The translations under genes were made by a program, and so were the position numbers. A stretch of DNA of 64,000 nucleotides from Anaeromassilibacillus senegalensis (GTDB lineage Bacteria; Bacillota; Clostridia; Oscillospirales; Acutalibacteraceae): contig NZ_JAFBIT010000002.1 in assembly GCF_021531715.1 (NCBI RefSeq), positions 558,001-622,000 on the forward strand, in the 5' to 3' direction. How positions within the stretch are numbered: position 1 is the stretch's first letter; each line of letters opens with the position of its first letter. Positions 9,554 through 18,126 of this stretch are shown here, in pieces. The notes beneath the pieces are model-generated. The model did not search any database, was not told where the DNA came from, and saw only the letters and a list, made by a program, of their open reading frames with translations.

Positions 9554-10227
9554 TACGCACGTCCTCCTTCCTTCTTGCTGTTTCTGCGGCTGCGGTTCTC
9601 GTTGAGGACCTCGCCCTTGTACAGCCAAACCTTAACGCCGATTCTGCCGTACGTTGTTGCGGCCTCTGCGAAGCCGTAGTCGATGTCCGCGCGGATGGTC
9701 TGCAGCGGAATCGTGCCGTCATGGTACTGCTCGCTTCTCGCAATTTCCGCGCCGTTGAGGCGGCCGGAGACCATGATCTTGATACCCTTTGCGCCGAGCT
9801 TCATCGAGCGGCCGATGCACTGCTTCATCGCTCTTCTGAAAGCGATTCTCTTCTCGAGCTGCTGTGCAACGTTCTCCGCGACGAGCTGTGCGTTGAGATC
9901 CGGCTGCTTGACTTCAACGATGTTGATGACAACCGGCTTCTTGAGCTGCTTCTCGCACTGGAGGCGGAGCTTCTCGATTTCCGCGCCGCCCTTGCCGATG
10001 ACCATGCCGGGCTTTGCGCAGTGAATATGAATGCGGACCTTAGAGGCGTCGCGCTCAATCTCAATCTTCGGAACACCTGCGAGGTAGAGCTGCTTCTTCA
10101 GCGTCTTGCGGAGGTTGTAGTCCTCGACAAGCGTATCGCCGAATGTAGCCTTCTTTGCGAACCAGCGGGAATCCCAGTCTTTGATGACGCCCACGCGTAA
10201 ACCGTGGGGATTAACTTTCTGACCCAT
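9553..10227 (-). CDS. rpsC: 30S ribosomal protein S3
   Basis: A 224-residue protein of the mRNA entry channel with helicase-related function. [20 protein letters not shown] opens the protein; the KH domain has [14 protein letters not shown], and the C-terminal domain has [20 protein letters not shown] and [15 protein letters not shown]. It overlaps rplP by one base. Confidence 0.99.
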   Translation of the reverse strand: MGQKVNPHGLRVGVIKDWDSRWFAKKATFGDTLVEDYNLRKTLKKQLYLAGVPKIEIERDASKVRIHIHCAKPGMVIGKGGAEIEKLRLQCEKQLKKPVVINIVEVKQPDLNAQLVAENVAQQLEKRIAFRRAMKQCIGRSMKLGAKGIKIMVSGRLNGAEIARSEQYHDGTIPLQTIRADIDYGFAEAATTYGRIGVKVWLYKGEVLNENRSRRNSKKEGGRA

Positions 10228-10243
10228 AATGTGACCTCCTCGC

Positions 10244-10579
10244 TTATTCCTTCTCTTTCACAACGAGTGTGACATGAGAGGTTCTCTTCAAAATTCTGTA
10301 AGCTCTTCCCTGAGCTCTCGGGCGGATTCTCTTGAGCATCGGGCCGGGGCAGACGAAGCACTCGGAAACATAGAGGTTGTTCTTATCCATGTTGAAGTTG
10401 TTCTCTGCGTTGGCAATCGCGCTCTTGAGGAGCTTCTCGAGATCTTCGCACGCCGCCTTCGGGGTGTGCTTGAGAATCGCCATAGCGAGGTCTACGGGCT
10501 TGTTTCTGATGAGGTCCAGAACGATCTCAACCTTGCGGGGAGAAATTCGGGTATACTTCAGAACTGCTTTTGCTTCCAT
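10244..10579 (-). CDS. rplV: 50S ribosomal protein L22
   Basis: A 111-residue protein lining the exit tunnel. It begins [20 protein letters not shown] and carries [20 protein letters not shown]-type loop residues (here [20 protein letters not shown]), the tip of which reaches the tunnel. Between rpsS and rpsC, as in all S10 operons. Confidence 0.99.
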   Translation of the reverse strand: MEAKAVLKYTRISPRKVEIVLDLIRNKPVDLAMAILKHTPKAACEDLEKLLKSAIANAENNFNMDKNNLYVSECFVCPGPMLKRIRPRAQGRAYRILKRTSHVTLVVKEKE

Positions 10580-10598
10580 CTTTATACTCTCCTTTCTC

Positions 10599-10871
10599 TT
10601 ATCTGCTCGTCTTGGAACCGGAGTGACCCTTGAAGGTGCGGGTCGGGGCGAACTCGCCGAGCTTGTGGCCGACCATATCCTCTGTCACATAAACCGGAAC
10701 GTGCTTGCGGCCGTCGTGGACGGCGATTGTATGACCGACGAAATCCGGGAAGATCATGGAAGCGCGGCTCCATGTCTTGACGATCTTCTTTTCGCCGTTT
10801 TCATTCATTGCCTGAATCCTTTTAAGCAGTGCGGGCTGACAAAAAGGACCCTTTTTTAAGCTTCTGCTCAT
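10599..10871 (-). CDS. rpsS: 30S ribosomal protein S19
   Basis: A 90-residue head protein. [39 protein letters not shown] and the C-terminal [20 protein letters not shown] are characteristic. It lies between rplB and rplV. Confidence 0.99.
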   Translation of the reverse strand: MSRSLKKGPFCQPALLKRIQAMNENGEKKIVKTWSRASMIFPDFVGHTIAVHDGRKHVPVYVTEDMVGHKLGEFAPTRTFKGHSGSKTSR

Positions 10872-10896
10872 TTTCTTTTAAGCTCCTTTCCGTGCC

Positions 10897-11730
10897 TTAC
10901 TTACCGTTTCTGCGCTTTACGATGAACTTATTGCTTGCCTTCTTCTTGGCGCGCGTCTTATAACCGAGAGCAGGCTTGCCCCACGGTGTGACCGGGCCCG
11001 GGCGTCCGACAGGGCTCTTGCCCTCACCGCCGCCGTGCGGGTGGTCGTTCGGGTTCATGACGGAACCTCTGACGGTCGGTCTCCAGCCCATGTTTCTCTT
11101 GCGGCCGGCCTTACCGATCTTCACATTCTCGTGGTCGATGTTGGAAACCTGGCCGATGGAAGCCATGCAGGCGTCCGGCACGTTTCTGAGCTCGCCGGAG
11201 GGCAGTCTCAGCAGTGCCATGCCGTTTTCCTTCGCCATGAGCTGTGCCATGATGCCGGCGGCACGGGCAAGCTGTGCGCCCTTGCCGGGATAAAGCTCAA
11301 CGTTGTGCACGAAGGTACCGGTCGGGATGTTTGCAAGCGGAAGCGCGTTGCCGGGCTTAATATCCGCGTCCTTACCGGAGACGACCTTGTCGCCTACTTT
11401 GAGGCCGTTCGGCGCGATGATGTACTTCTTCTCGCCGTCCTCATACTGCACAAGCGCGATGAACGCGGAGCGGTTCGGATCGTACTCGATCGTCAGGACC
11501 GTTGCGGTCATGTCGTTCTTCTGGCGCTTGAAGTCGATGATGCGGTACTTCTTGCGGTTGCCGCCGCCTCTGTGGCGGACGGTGATTCTGCCGTAGCTGT
11601 TGCGGCCGGCAGCTTTATTCTTCGGAGCCAGCAGGCTCTTCTCCGGGCCACACTTGCTCAGCGCGCTGTAGTCCGTGGTGGACATGTTGCGGCGGCCGTT
11701 GGTGGTCGGCTTAAAATTGATGATTGCCAT
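10897..11730 (-). CDS. rplB: 50S ribosomal protein L2
   Basis: A 277-residue protein needed for peptidyl transferase assembly. The [15 protein letters not shown]-terminus, [20 protein letters not shown], and the C-terminal catalytic-region loop [20 protein letters not shown], which includes the conserved histidine, are all present. About 80 bases separate it from rplW; I see nothing recognisable in that gap. Confidence 0.99.
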   Translation of the reverse strand: MAIINFKPTTNGRRNMSTTDYSALSKCGPEKSLLAPKNKAAGRNSYGRITVRHRGGGNRKKYRIIDFKRQKNDMTATVLTIEYDPNRSAFIALVQYEDGEKKYIIAPNGLKVGDKVVSGKDADIKPGNALPLANIPTGTFVHNVELYPGKGAQLARAAGIMAQLMAKENGMALLRLPSGELRNVPDACMASIGQVSNIDHENVKIGKAGRKRNMGWRPTVRGSVMNPNDHPHGGGEGKSPVGRPGPVTPWGKPALGYKTRAKKKASNKFIVKRRNGK

Positions 11731-11810
11731 TGTGTTTTCTCTCCTCTGATTGGCTTTGCGGGATCGGGCGATTTCCCATTCATGCCCTTTAGGGGGTTCT
11801 GGGGTCCAAT

Positions 11811-12101
11811 TTAGATCATGGACTCGAAGAACTCAATTGTCTTGCTGCCCTCTGTGAGCGTTACGACTGCCTTTTTCCAGGCCTTGGTGTAACCCTCGTA
11901 TCTGCCCTGGCGGCGGAATTTGCCGCGCACGTTCAGCGTGTTGACCTTCTGAACCTTGACACCGAACAGCTCCTCGACTGCCTTCGCAATCTCGATCTTG
12001 TTCGCATCCTTGCAGACCTCAAACGTGTATTTCTTATCCGCGATACCGCTCATGGACTTTTCCGTGATGATCGGGCGGATGACGATGTCCTGCGCTTTCA
12101 T
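11811..12101 (-). CDS. rplW: 50S ribosomal protein L23
   Basis: A 96-residue protein at the tunnel exit that docks trigger factor and [20 protein letters not shown] and [20 protein letters not shown] are typical. Its start overlaps the rplD stop by one base (TAATG). Confidence 0.99.
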   Translation of the reverse strand: MKAQDIVIRPIITEKSMSGIADKKYTFEVCKDANKIEIAKAVEELFGVKVQKVNTLNVRGKFRRQGRYEGYTKAWKKAVVTLTEGSKTIEFFESMI

Positions 12102-12724
12102 TATGCGTACACCTCCTCAATCTTGGAGACGGCATCCTTCGCGACGATGAACTTGTCAGCGTTGAGAATGTCGTATACGTTCAGCGTGTTGACCTGAGCG
12201 GTCTTGACGCCGGGGATGTTCGCTGCGGAAGCGATGACCTCTGCATCGACCTCGGGGAGAACGATGAGCGCCTTCTTGTCGCTGCCGAGCGCCTTGAGCA
12301 TCTCAGCGATTGTCTTCGTCTTGTAGCCCTCTGTCTTGATGGCATCGACAACGATCATCTCGTTGTCCTGCACCTTGCTGGAGAGCGCGGACTGCATCGC
12401 GAGGCGCTTGACCTTCTTGTTCAGGGTGACGGTGTAGTCTCTCGGCTTCGGCGCAAACACGATACCGCCGTGTGTCCACTGCGGCGCTCTTGTGGAACCC
12501 TGTCTTGCGCGGCCTGTGCCCTTCTGTCTCCACGGCTTCTTGCCGCCGCCGGAAACCTCAGCGCGCGTCAGAGCGGACTGTGTGCCCTGTCTCTGGTTTG
12601 CGAGGTAAGCCTTAACCATATCGTTCATGACGGTGACGTTCGGCTCGATACCGAAAACCGCTGCGGAGAGCTCGATTGTCTCAACCTCTTTGCCCGCCAT
12701 ATTCTTAACTGCTACTGTAGGCAT
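12101..12724 (-). CDS. rplD: 50S ribosomal protein L4
   Basis: A 207-residue large-subunit protein; the extended loop with [20 protein letters not shown] lines the exit tunnel. In E. coli L4 also represses the S10 operon through the leader RNA. Whether it acts on the leader upstream of rpsJ here is unknown. Confidence 0.99.
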   Translation of the reverse strand: MPTVAVKNMAGKEVETIELSAAVFGIEPNVTVMNDMVKAYLANQRQGTQSALTRAEVSGGGKKPWRQKGTGRARQGSTRAPQWTHGGIVFAPKPRDYTVTLNKKVKRLAMQSALSSKVQDNEMIVVDAIKTEGYKTKTIAEMLKALGSDKKALIVLPEVDAEVIASAANIPGVKTAQVNTLNVYDILNADKFIVAKDAVSKIEEVYA

Positions 12725-12742
12725 TCTTTATTCCTCCTTCCC

Positions 12743-13375
12743 TTACGCTTTTACGCTGTCGCGCAGTACGACTGTACCGCCGTTGGGGCCGGGAATAGCA
12801 CCCTTCACAGCAATCAGGTTGTTCTCAGCGTCAACCTTGACGACGGCGAGGTTCTGAACCGTAACCTTCTCCGCACCGAGGTGACCAGCCATCTTCAGGC
12901 CCTTCCAGACTCTGGACGGGCTGGAGCATGCGCCGTTGGAGCCGCCGTGGCGGGCAACCGGACCGGAACCGTGTGTTTCCTTCAGTCTCTGGAAATTCCA
13001 GCGCTTGATGACGCCGGCGTAGCCCTTACCCTTGCTCACGCCCGTAACGTCGACCTTGTCGCCGTTCGCGAAGACGTCTGCCTTGATGAGGTCGCCTACG
13101 TTGTAAGCGGCGCAATCCGCGAAGCGGAACTCCTTCAGGGTCTTCTTCGGAGCGACGTCGCCCTTCTTGAAGTGGCCCGTGAGGGGCTTCGATACGCGCT
13201 GCGGCTTCTGATCGCCGAAGCCTACCTGAACCGCGTCATAGCCGTCGTTTTCAACAGTCTTTTTCTGTGTGACCACACAGGGACCGGCTTCCACAACTGT
13301 TACGGGAACGACTCTGCCCTTTTCGTCGAAAATCTGCGTCATGCCGATTTTCTTGCCGATGATTGCCTTCTGCAT
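12743..13375 (-). CDS. rplC: 50S ribosomal protein L3
   Basis: A 210-residue early-assembly protein near the peptidyl transferase centre. [40 protein letters not shown] and [15 protein letters not shown] are family signatures. An 85-base gap separates it from rpsJ; no further gene is seen there. Confidence 0.99.
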   Translation of the reverse strand: MQKAIIGKKIGMTQIFDEKGRVVPVTVVEAGPCVVTQKKTVENDGYDAVQVGFGDQKPQRVSKPLTGHFKKGDVAPKKTLKEFRFADCAAYNVGDLIKADVFANGDKVDVTGVSKGKGYAGVIKRWNFQRLKETHGSGPVARHGGSNGACSSPSRVWKGLKMAGHLGAEKVTVQNLAVVKVDAENNLIAVKGAIPGPNGGTVVLRDSVKA

Positions 13376-13460
13376 TTTGTATCCTCCTTTAGGTTATTGG
13401 TCGGATTTCTCCGACATGACCCTCCTGCCTGTAGGTTGAGCGGCTTATGCCGACCATCGA

Positions 13461-13772
13461 TTAAAGCTTGATTTCGATCTCAACACCGGCGGGGAGCTCT
13501 AAGCCCATCAACGCCTCAACAGTTTTGTTGCTGGGTCTTAAGATGTCGATAAGTCTCTTATGGGTTCTCATCTCGAACTGCTCACGGCTGTCCTTGTACT
13601 TATGAACAGCTCTGAGGATCGTGATGATCTGCTTCTCGGTCGGGAGCGGGACGGGACCGGAAACTCTCGCGCCCGTGCGCTTTGCCGTCTGCACGATCTT
13701 CTCCGCCGACTGATCGACGACCTGATGATCGTAACCCTTAATTCTTATCCTGATCTTTTCCTTGACTGCCAC
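13461..13772 (-). CDS. rpsJ: 30S ribosomal protein S10
   Basis: First gene of the superoperon. The 103-residue protein contains [40 protein letters not shown] and [14 protein letters not shown]10 is also the NusE transcription factor partner of NusB in antitermination. It is preceded by a leader of about 350 bases with a terminator-like hairpin. Confidence 0.99.
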   Translation of the reverse strand: MAVKEKIRIRIKGYDHQVVDQSAEKIVQTAKRTGARVSGPVPLPTEKQIITILRAVHKYKDSREQFEMRTHKRLIDILRPSNKTVEALMGLELPAGVEIEIKL

Positions 13773-14135
13773 GTAAATCGCCTCCTGTTATTTTGTAAGT
13801 TGGCGGGCTGTACAGGTCTTTATGTTTTAAACACTGCTCCGGGTGTTTCGCCGGAAGCCATATAAAAACCGGATATTCACTTTTGTGAATTCCGGGATTC
13901 CTTTGGGCCGGTGTTGAAAACACAAACCCGCACATAAAAAACCATCGAAGCGCATTTTGACCGGCCTGTGCGCCTTAGAAATCAGCGCATGGTTCCGCGC
14001 GCCACTCCACACGGGGAGCCGCTTTGCTTCAATTGTTGTCGCCCGGTTTAAAATCGGACATACTCCACGGAAAAACCGGCTGTCTCAGCCGCAACCTCCC
14101 GCTTCATCGCATATCTGTCGCAGTCACGCTCAATT
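13773..14135 (-). other. S10 operon leader region
   Basis: Untranslated stretch between the superoperon promoter and rpsJ, about 350 bases long. It contains the hairpin-U-tract at 13864-13896. Just downstream lies a second hairpin (arms GCTTCCGG and CCGGAGC, about 13835-13858). No convincing small reading frame was seen. The length is typical of leaders that carry autoregulatory RNA, but no known ribosomal-protein binding motif was identified. Confidence 0.6.
13864..13896 (-). terminator. Terminator-like hairpin in the S10 leader
   Basis: In minus-strand sense the arms CCGGAATTCAC and GTGAATATCCGG pair through 11 base pairs with one bulged A around an AAAA loop. TTTTTATA follows immediately. 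This is the form of an intrinsic terminator, yet it lies between the promoter and rpsJ, so it would act as an attenuator. Antitermination by an alternative fold or by a ribosomal protein is inference. Confidence 0.65.
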
Positions 14136-14164
14136 ATTATAACAGGGCATCCGCCAAATTGCAA
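14136..14164 (-). promoter_or_regulatory. Promoter of the S10-spc-alpha superoperon
   Basis: Minus-strand -35 TTGCAA and -10 TATAAT separated by exactly 17 bases, with an extended -10 TGT immediately before TATAAT. Predicted transcription start is near 14129. This is one of the best sigma-A matches in the window, as expected for the most highly expressed operon. Confidence 0.85.
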
Positions 14165-14274
14165 GCGTTTTTAAAAATATTTTTCAGATTTTCTGCGGTT
14201 TTTCCGCTTTTGGGGCGCTGCGGAAAATCCTGTTGTTCCCGCTCCGCCGTACACAAAATGCTGTGCGCGAACGC

Positions 14275-14772
14275 TTACGGCCTTTGAGCCTCCAGGTGAA
14301 ATTGATAAGTCTTCTCAAAGGTATCGAAAACCGCACGTACATCCATCGGCTCGGCACTTGCCGCGTAGGTGTGCCCAAAGCCGTCGTACAACACGGCCGC
14401 CGTTTCCTTCGTATCGTAAACGAGCAAGGCCGTCGCAAAGTCGTTCGTCGTCCTGTCATAAACCGGATACAGAACGCTTCTCGCACCCGTAGGGATCGGC
14501 GAATCCCAGCACCCGCTGAGCTTTTGCGCGTAGATTTCGCCGTTTCCGGACTGCACAGTGATCGTCGCGTGCAGCTCCGGCTCGCGCAGGAAGCGGTACA
14601 GACGCCAGCCGTCGACCGTCAGCGTGACGCTCTCCCCGGCGGTGTAGTCATTGTTGACCTCGGCGCCCGTCATGGTGAACCCTACCGGCACCGGCAGCGG
14701 CACGAGCCAGAGCACGAGCGCCAGCAGCACGGCGGCAGCAATCAGCCTTGTGACGATCTTCTTCGCTTTCAC
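14275..14772 (-). CDS. Hypothetical membrane-anchored protein
   Basis: A 165-residue protein I do not recognise. It has a basic N-terminus (KAKKIVTR) followed by one hydrophobic segment (about residues 8-25: LIAAAVLLALVLWLVPLP), then an extracytoplasmic region that looks beta-rich. A GTG start at 14772 is chosen because GGGAGG lies 8 bases upstream; a longer ATG-initiated frame would begin inside the predicted promoter. It is monocistronic. Function unknown. Confidence 0.75.
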   Translation of the reverse strand: MKAKKIVTRLIAAAVLLALVLWLVPLPVPVGFTMTGAEVNNDYTAGESVTLTVDGWRLYRFLREPELHATITVQSGNGEIYAQKLSGCWDSPIPTGARSVLYPVYDRTTNDFATALLVYDTKETAAVLYDGFGHTYAASAEPMDVRAVFDTFEKTYQFHLEAQRP

Positions 14773-14803
14773 AGCACAGCCCTCCCGCAGATTTCTCCAT
14801 TTA

Positions 14804-14832
14804 ACTGTATCATATCCGGCGGAAACAGTCAA
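14804..14832 (-). promoter_or_regulatory. Promoter of the hypothetical anchored-protein gene
   Basis: Minus-strand TTGACT, 17 bases, TACAGT. The predicted start site is about 25 bases before the GTG start at 14772, leaving a short leader containing the GGGAGG ribosome-binding site. Confidence 0.5.
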
Positions 14833-14834
14833 TG

Positions 14835-14876
14835 AAAAAGCGCTCCGGCAGACCGCTTACAGTCTGTCAAAGCGCT
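14835..14876 (-). terminator. Intrinsic terminator after the 3D-domain gene
   Basis: Minus-strand hairpin with outer arms AAGCGCT/AGCGCTT and inner arms CAGAC/GTCTG, followed by TTTTTC. It begins about 14 bases after the stop codon of the G5/3D-domain gene. Confidence 0.8.
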
Positions 14877-14890
14877 TGCTTTGCATATTT

Positions 14891-16315
14891 TCATTCCCAG
14901 CCCGCGCGGATGACGTAGACCGTCATGTCGCGTCTGCCGAACGCACAGCAATCTTCATAGGTATCGTAGTAAAGATCCGCCACAATCGTGCCCGCCATCG
15001 CGGCACCGCCCGTATCCATGGCATAGCAGTAGCCGTAATCCCATGTGCCGTAGGGCGATGTGATGTACAGCAGCGAGCCGTACGGGATGATGTTCGGGTT
15101 GACCGCCACATAGCCGACCTGCGGCTTTGCACCGATCGAAGTGACCGCGCCCTCCTCCGCGTAGTACGCGGTGCAGGAGCCGGTCAGGCTGTACGCATAG
15201 CCAACCTGTTTGCCGGAGGCATCCGTAAACGTGCCTGCGCTGCCGGATGCGCTTGTTTCGCGCTCCTTTGTGCCGCGACGCACAACCGCGTTCTTCGCTT
15301 CACGGACGATTTCTTCCTTAACGGGCTTGCGGCTCTCTTCCTCGCCGTCGGCGTACGTGACCGTATACGTCACGCGCTTTTCGCCCTCTTCACCCTCGGT
15401 CAGCGTCTCCGTCTCGTCTTCGTAGAGCGCGTCGCTGTCCTCGTAGGTCGTTTCATAATCGATGGTCTCCGTCTCCGTGACCTCCTCGGTGCGGATACGT
15501 ACGACGCGGATGGAATCCCCATCCGAAACCGGATCGTTCGCTTTCACCGTGGTCTTGCCGTCTTCCGTCTCCAGGCACAGGCGGTCCTCTTCGCCGAGCG
15601 TGATGCCGGCCTCCCCGACCGCTTCGCCATAGCTGTGCGCCGCGATGCTGTACGTGCCGGTTTCGCCGTCCGCCGTGACCGTCACATCGATGTAACGCGC
15701 CACGCGGATGCGCATGCCGTTTTCAAGCGGTGTGTCCGCTGCGGGAGAGACGGTATCCGATGCGCCGAGCGTGACGCCTGCAGCCTGCAGGACATCGCCC
15801 ACCGTACCGCCAAATCGGTCGAGCATACGGCGTGTGCCGTCGACTTCCAGGAAGACACGGCAGGCGCGCGTAATCGTGACGTTTGTGTCCGCCGTGAGCA
15901 CGGTATCCACAGCGGGCTCCACTACGTCGCGTGCGCCGAGCACGATGCCGTTATCCGCCAAAACGTCCGAAAGCGACGTGTCCTTCGCGACGATGAACGT
16001 CTGCGAAGCGCCGTCCGCCATAACCGCGACGCGCACCGCACGCCGGATGGTCAGAACGCCGTCCGCTTCCGAAAACTCATAGGTGTCGATGTCCGAAACC
16101 GGCTTCATGCCTTCCGTCTCGGCGCGGGCCAGAATTTCCTCGGGATCTGCGCCGAGCATGCTGAACGCATACGTATCCTCGCCGTCCCGCACCGTGACGT
16201 CCGCCGTGTTGGCCATGACCGTAACGATCGAGCCGACGCTGACCATCACGACCAGAACGGCTGCAATCAGCAGTCTGGAGAGCGGTCTTCTCTGCGGCTT
16301 TCTCAGGTGTCGCAT
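14891..16315 (-). CDS. Cell-wall protein with DUF348 repeats, G5 and 3D domains
   Basis: A 474-residue secreted or anchored protein resembling YabE/resuscitation-factor-like proteins. It has a basic N-terminus and one membrane segment (about residues 15-35), then three DUF348-type repeats (around TFIVAKDTSLSDVLADNGI, CRVFLEVDGTRRMLDR and TYSIAAHSYGEAVGEAG). A G5 domain follows, with EEVTETETIDYETTYE and GEEGEKRVTYTVTYADG. The C-terminal 3D domain has the three conserved aspartates in AMDTGG, VADLYY and RRDMTVYVI. 3D domains are double-psi barrels linked to peptidoglycan cleavage; enzyme activity is inferred. AGGAG lies 8 bases before the chosen ATG. Confidence 0.9.
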   Translation of the reverse strand: MRHLRKPQRRPLSRLLIAAVLVVMVSVGSIVTVMANTADVTVRDGEDTYAFSMLGADPEEILARAETEGMKPVSDIDTYEFSEADGVLTIRRAVRVAVMADGASQTFIVAKDTSLSDVLADNGIVLGARDVVEPAVDTVLTADTNVTITRACRVFLEVDGTRRMLDRFGGTVGDVLQAAGVTLGASDTVSPAADTPLENGMRIRVARYIDVTVTADGETGTYSIAAHSYGEAVGEAGITLGEEDRLCLETEDGKTTVKANDPVSDGDSIRVVRIRTEEVTETETIDYETTYEDSDALYEDETETLTEGEEGEKRVTYTVTYADGEEESRKPVKEEIVREAKNAVVRRGTKERETSASGSAGTFTDASGKQVGYAYSLTGSCTAYYAEEGAVTSIGAKPQVGYVAVNPNIIPYGSLLYITSPYGTWDYGYCYAMDTGGAAMAGTIVADLYYDTYEDCCAFGRRDMTVYVIRAGWE

Positions 16316-16436
16316 AGCATTTGCTCCTTTCAAAAGAGGCCTTTTTCTTCCCGGAAAGCCCGCGGCTGCTCCGCGCCCAGCTTCCGGCTCCACCACCTTA
16401 AAGCCCAATTTCCCCGGGGCTTCAAAAGTCACTGTG

Positions 16437-16465
16437 AGTATAATGGTAAAATGTTTATCTGTCAA
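16437..16465 (-). promoter_or_regulatory. Promoter of the G5/3D-domain gene
   Basis: Minus-strand consensus -35 TTGACA, 17-base spacer, -10 TATACT. Predicted transcript start is near 16430, giving a leader of about 115 bases. Confidence 0.85.
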
Positions 16466-16983
16466 GTTTTTTGAGCTGTGACTTTTGTGCATTATGCTGA
16501 ATTACGAATGAGAAATAAATTAACATAACAACTTATTTAACCTTTTTGAAAGCAGCTATTTGCCTTTTTTGAAGCTTTCTTTTGAGGCCGTCTGTGCAAT
16601 TTGCAAAAATTTTGCATATTTTTTGCGGGCGAACAAATATTTTGAATTCATAATTGTGAATAATATTGCGCCCATGATTTTCATTTTTTGCCGTTTTTTC
16701 TGCATTTTACGGTGCGCTTTCGTATATTGTTGCGGATTAGATTCATTTTTCGACTGTAATGGCATTCGACTTTACACCACAAAATCCAGTTTGTTTCAAC
16801 GGAAAATACAGGGAAAATCCCCGAAATCTTGCCGCTTCCTGCCGGATTTTTCCGCGCTGCACAACCGTTTCGGCCCTTGCCGTTTTTCTGGTCTTTTTCG
16901 CAGGAGCGCCGCGTCGCGCAAAAAATTATCGTCAACAAATGCATAGACGCCGCATAACACGCCTGAAAAATTTTTTCGGGCAG
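16466..16983. other. AT-rich gene-free stretch
   Basis: About 500 bases markedly richer in A and T than the flanking genes, with many T- and A-runs. I see no protein-like reading frame on either strand, no tRNA and no repeat shared with other parts of the window. A short inverted repeat (TGCAAAA/TTTTGCA) lies near 16600. It may be a decayed remnant or a silent spacer; no function can be assigned. Confidence 0.6.
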
Positions 16984-17018
16984 AAAAAAACGCCTGCCAA
17001 AAGCCCTTTGGCAGACGC
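16984..17018 (-). terminator. Intrinsic terminator of the GH3-M28-esterase operon
   Basis: Minus-strand hairpin with arms CGTCTGCCAAA and TTTGGCAGGCG (one G-U pair), loop GGGC, followed by TTTTTTT. It starts about 14 bases after the stop of the SGNH hydrolase gene. Confidence 0.9.
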
Positions 17019-17031
17019 TCTTCTCTTGAAT

Positions 17032-18126
17032 TTACTGAGCGCGGATATACGCCGTCAGCTCTGCCGCCGCGGTGCGGTGCGCGCCGACGCCGGGATGATT
17101 GCGGCAGCCGCGGTTCGGCAGATCGTCCGTCAGCGCGAGGAATTCCGCGCGCGTATCGCCCGTTTCCGCCCTGTACCGCTCCACCGCCGCTTTGATCGCC
17201 GGGGCAAGCTCCACCCCCAGCATACCCAGGATCCAGACGAGCTTTGCGCCCGGATTGCAGCGGCGCAGCGTCTTGAGAAACGCGATGACCTTCTCCTGCA
17301 GGCGCGCGATATCCGCCGCGTTAAACGAGCCGTCCGGTTCCCGGCGGTTCTGGAACGTCTCCCCGTTTTTTTCGTCCCGCCACATGGGCTGGCTGAACGA
17401 GCCGCAGTCGTTCGTGCCGAGGTTGATAAACACATAATCCGGCTGCCACGCGGCAAAATCGTTCGCGCGGTGCGCGCCGAGCGCTTCATTTTTGCTGCCA
17501 TTCAGAAGCCCGCAGACTTCCTCATAGACCGGCGGAATCGCGCCGTGCGGGTTGTTGTCCCATGAACAGCCGATGCCCCAGCCGCTCTGCGAAAGCACGC
17601 GGATGTCCGCGTTCAGCGCGCGGCCCGTCATGACGGCGTAGTTGTTCTGCGCCGAGAAGAACATCGAGATCCAGTCCTCCTCCGCTTTCGCGCCAATATC
17701 GCCCTCGCCGCTTGTGATGCTGTCGCCAATGAATTCCAGCTTCAGCGCACGCGGCTCGACCGGTTCAAACGTGCCGTCCGTCTCAAGCGCGCAGATCTGC
17801 AGGACGCTCTCCGGATCGGCGCTCATGGCCTGCGTATCCTTTATAATGCGTACGTTTTTGACGGCGTCGGGATTCATGCCACGGAACACACAGACGCGCT
17901 CCGTGCCCTGCGCCGCCATACGGCGCGAGAAAAACTCGCCGTTGATCTCAAAGCTGAACCACGGCTCGTACAGGGACCATTCGGCGTGCAGCTCCACCCA
18001 GAGTTCCGAGGCGCGGACGTTGACCTCCAGCCCTGAGGCCGTCCAGAACAGCGTCAGCGGCTCCGTTTCGCCGTTTGTACGCCCGTGTACGAGGTGCGGG
18101 ATTTCAGACAGAGTATACCGCTTCAT
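17032..18126 (-). CDS. SGNH/GDSL hydrolase, CE2-like carbohydrate esterase
   Basis: A 364-residue cytoplasmic protein (no signal peptide). The C-terminal two thirds show the SGNH blocks: FIGDSITSGEG (catalytic Ser, about residue 136), SGWGIGCSWD (Gly), NLGTNDCG (Asn) and NHPGVGAH (catalytic His). The N-terminal about 125 residues form a beta-rich domain, the arrangement of carbohydrate esterase family 2, which deacetylates xylan or oligosaccharides. The substrate is inferred. The start overlaps the preceding M28 gene stop as ATGA, and the gene is last in an operon with a family 3 glycosidase, consistent with glycan breakdown inside the cell. Confidence 0.85.
   Translation of the reverse strand: MKRYTLSEIPHLVHGRTNGETEPLTLFWTASGLEVNVRASELWVELHAEWSLYEPWFSFEINGEFFSRRMAAQGTERVCVFRGMNPDAVKNVRIIKDTQAMSADPESVLQICALETDGTFEPVEPRALKLEFIGDSITSGEGDIGAKAEEDWISMFFSAQNNYAVMTGRALNADIRVLSQSGWGIGCSWDNNPHGAIPPVYEEVCGLLNGSKNEALGAHRANDFAAWQPDYVFINLGTNDCGSFSQPMWRDEKNGETFQNRREPDGSFNAADIARLQEKVIAFLKTLRRCNPGAKLVWILGMLGVELAPAIKAAVERYRAETGDTRAEFLALTDDLPNRGCRNHPGVGAHRTAAAELTAYIRAQ

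Noticed and set aside
14160-14274. Terminator after the hypothetical gene at 14275
   Set aside because: An imperfect GATTTTC/GAAAATC stem exists, but the T-run is not adjacent and the pairing has mismatches in the relevant strand, so it is not claimed.
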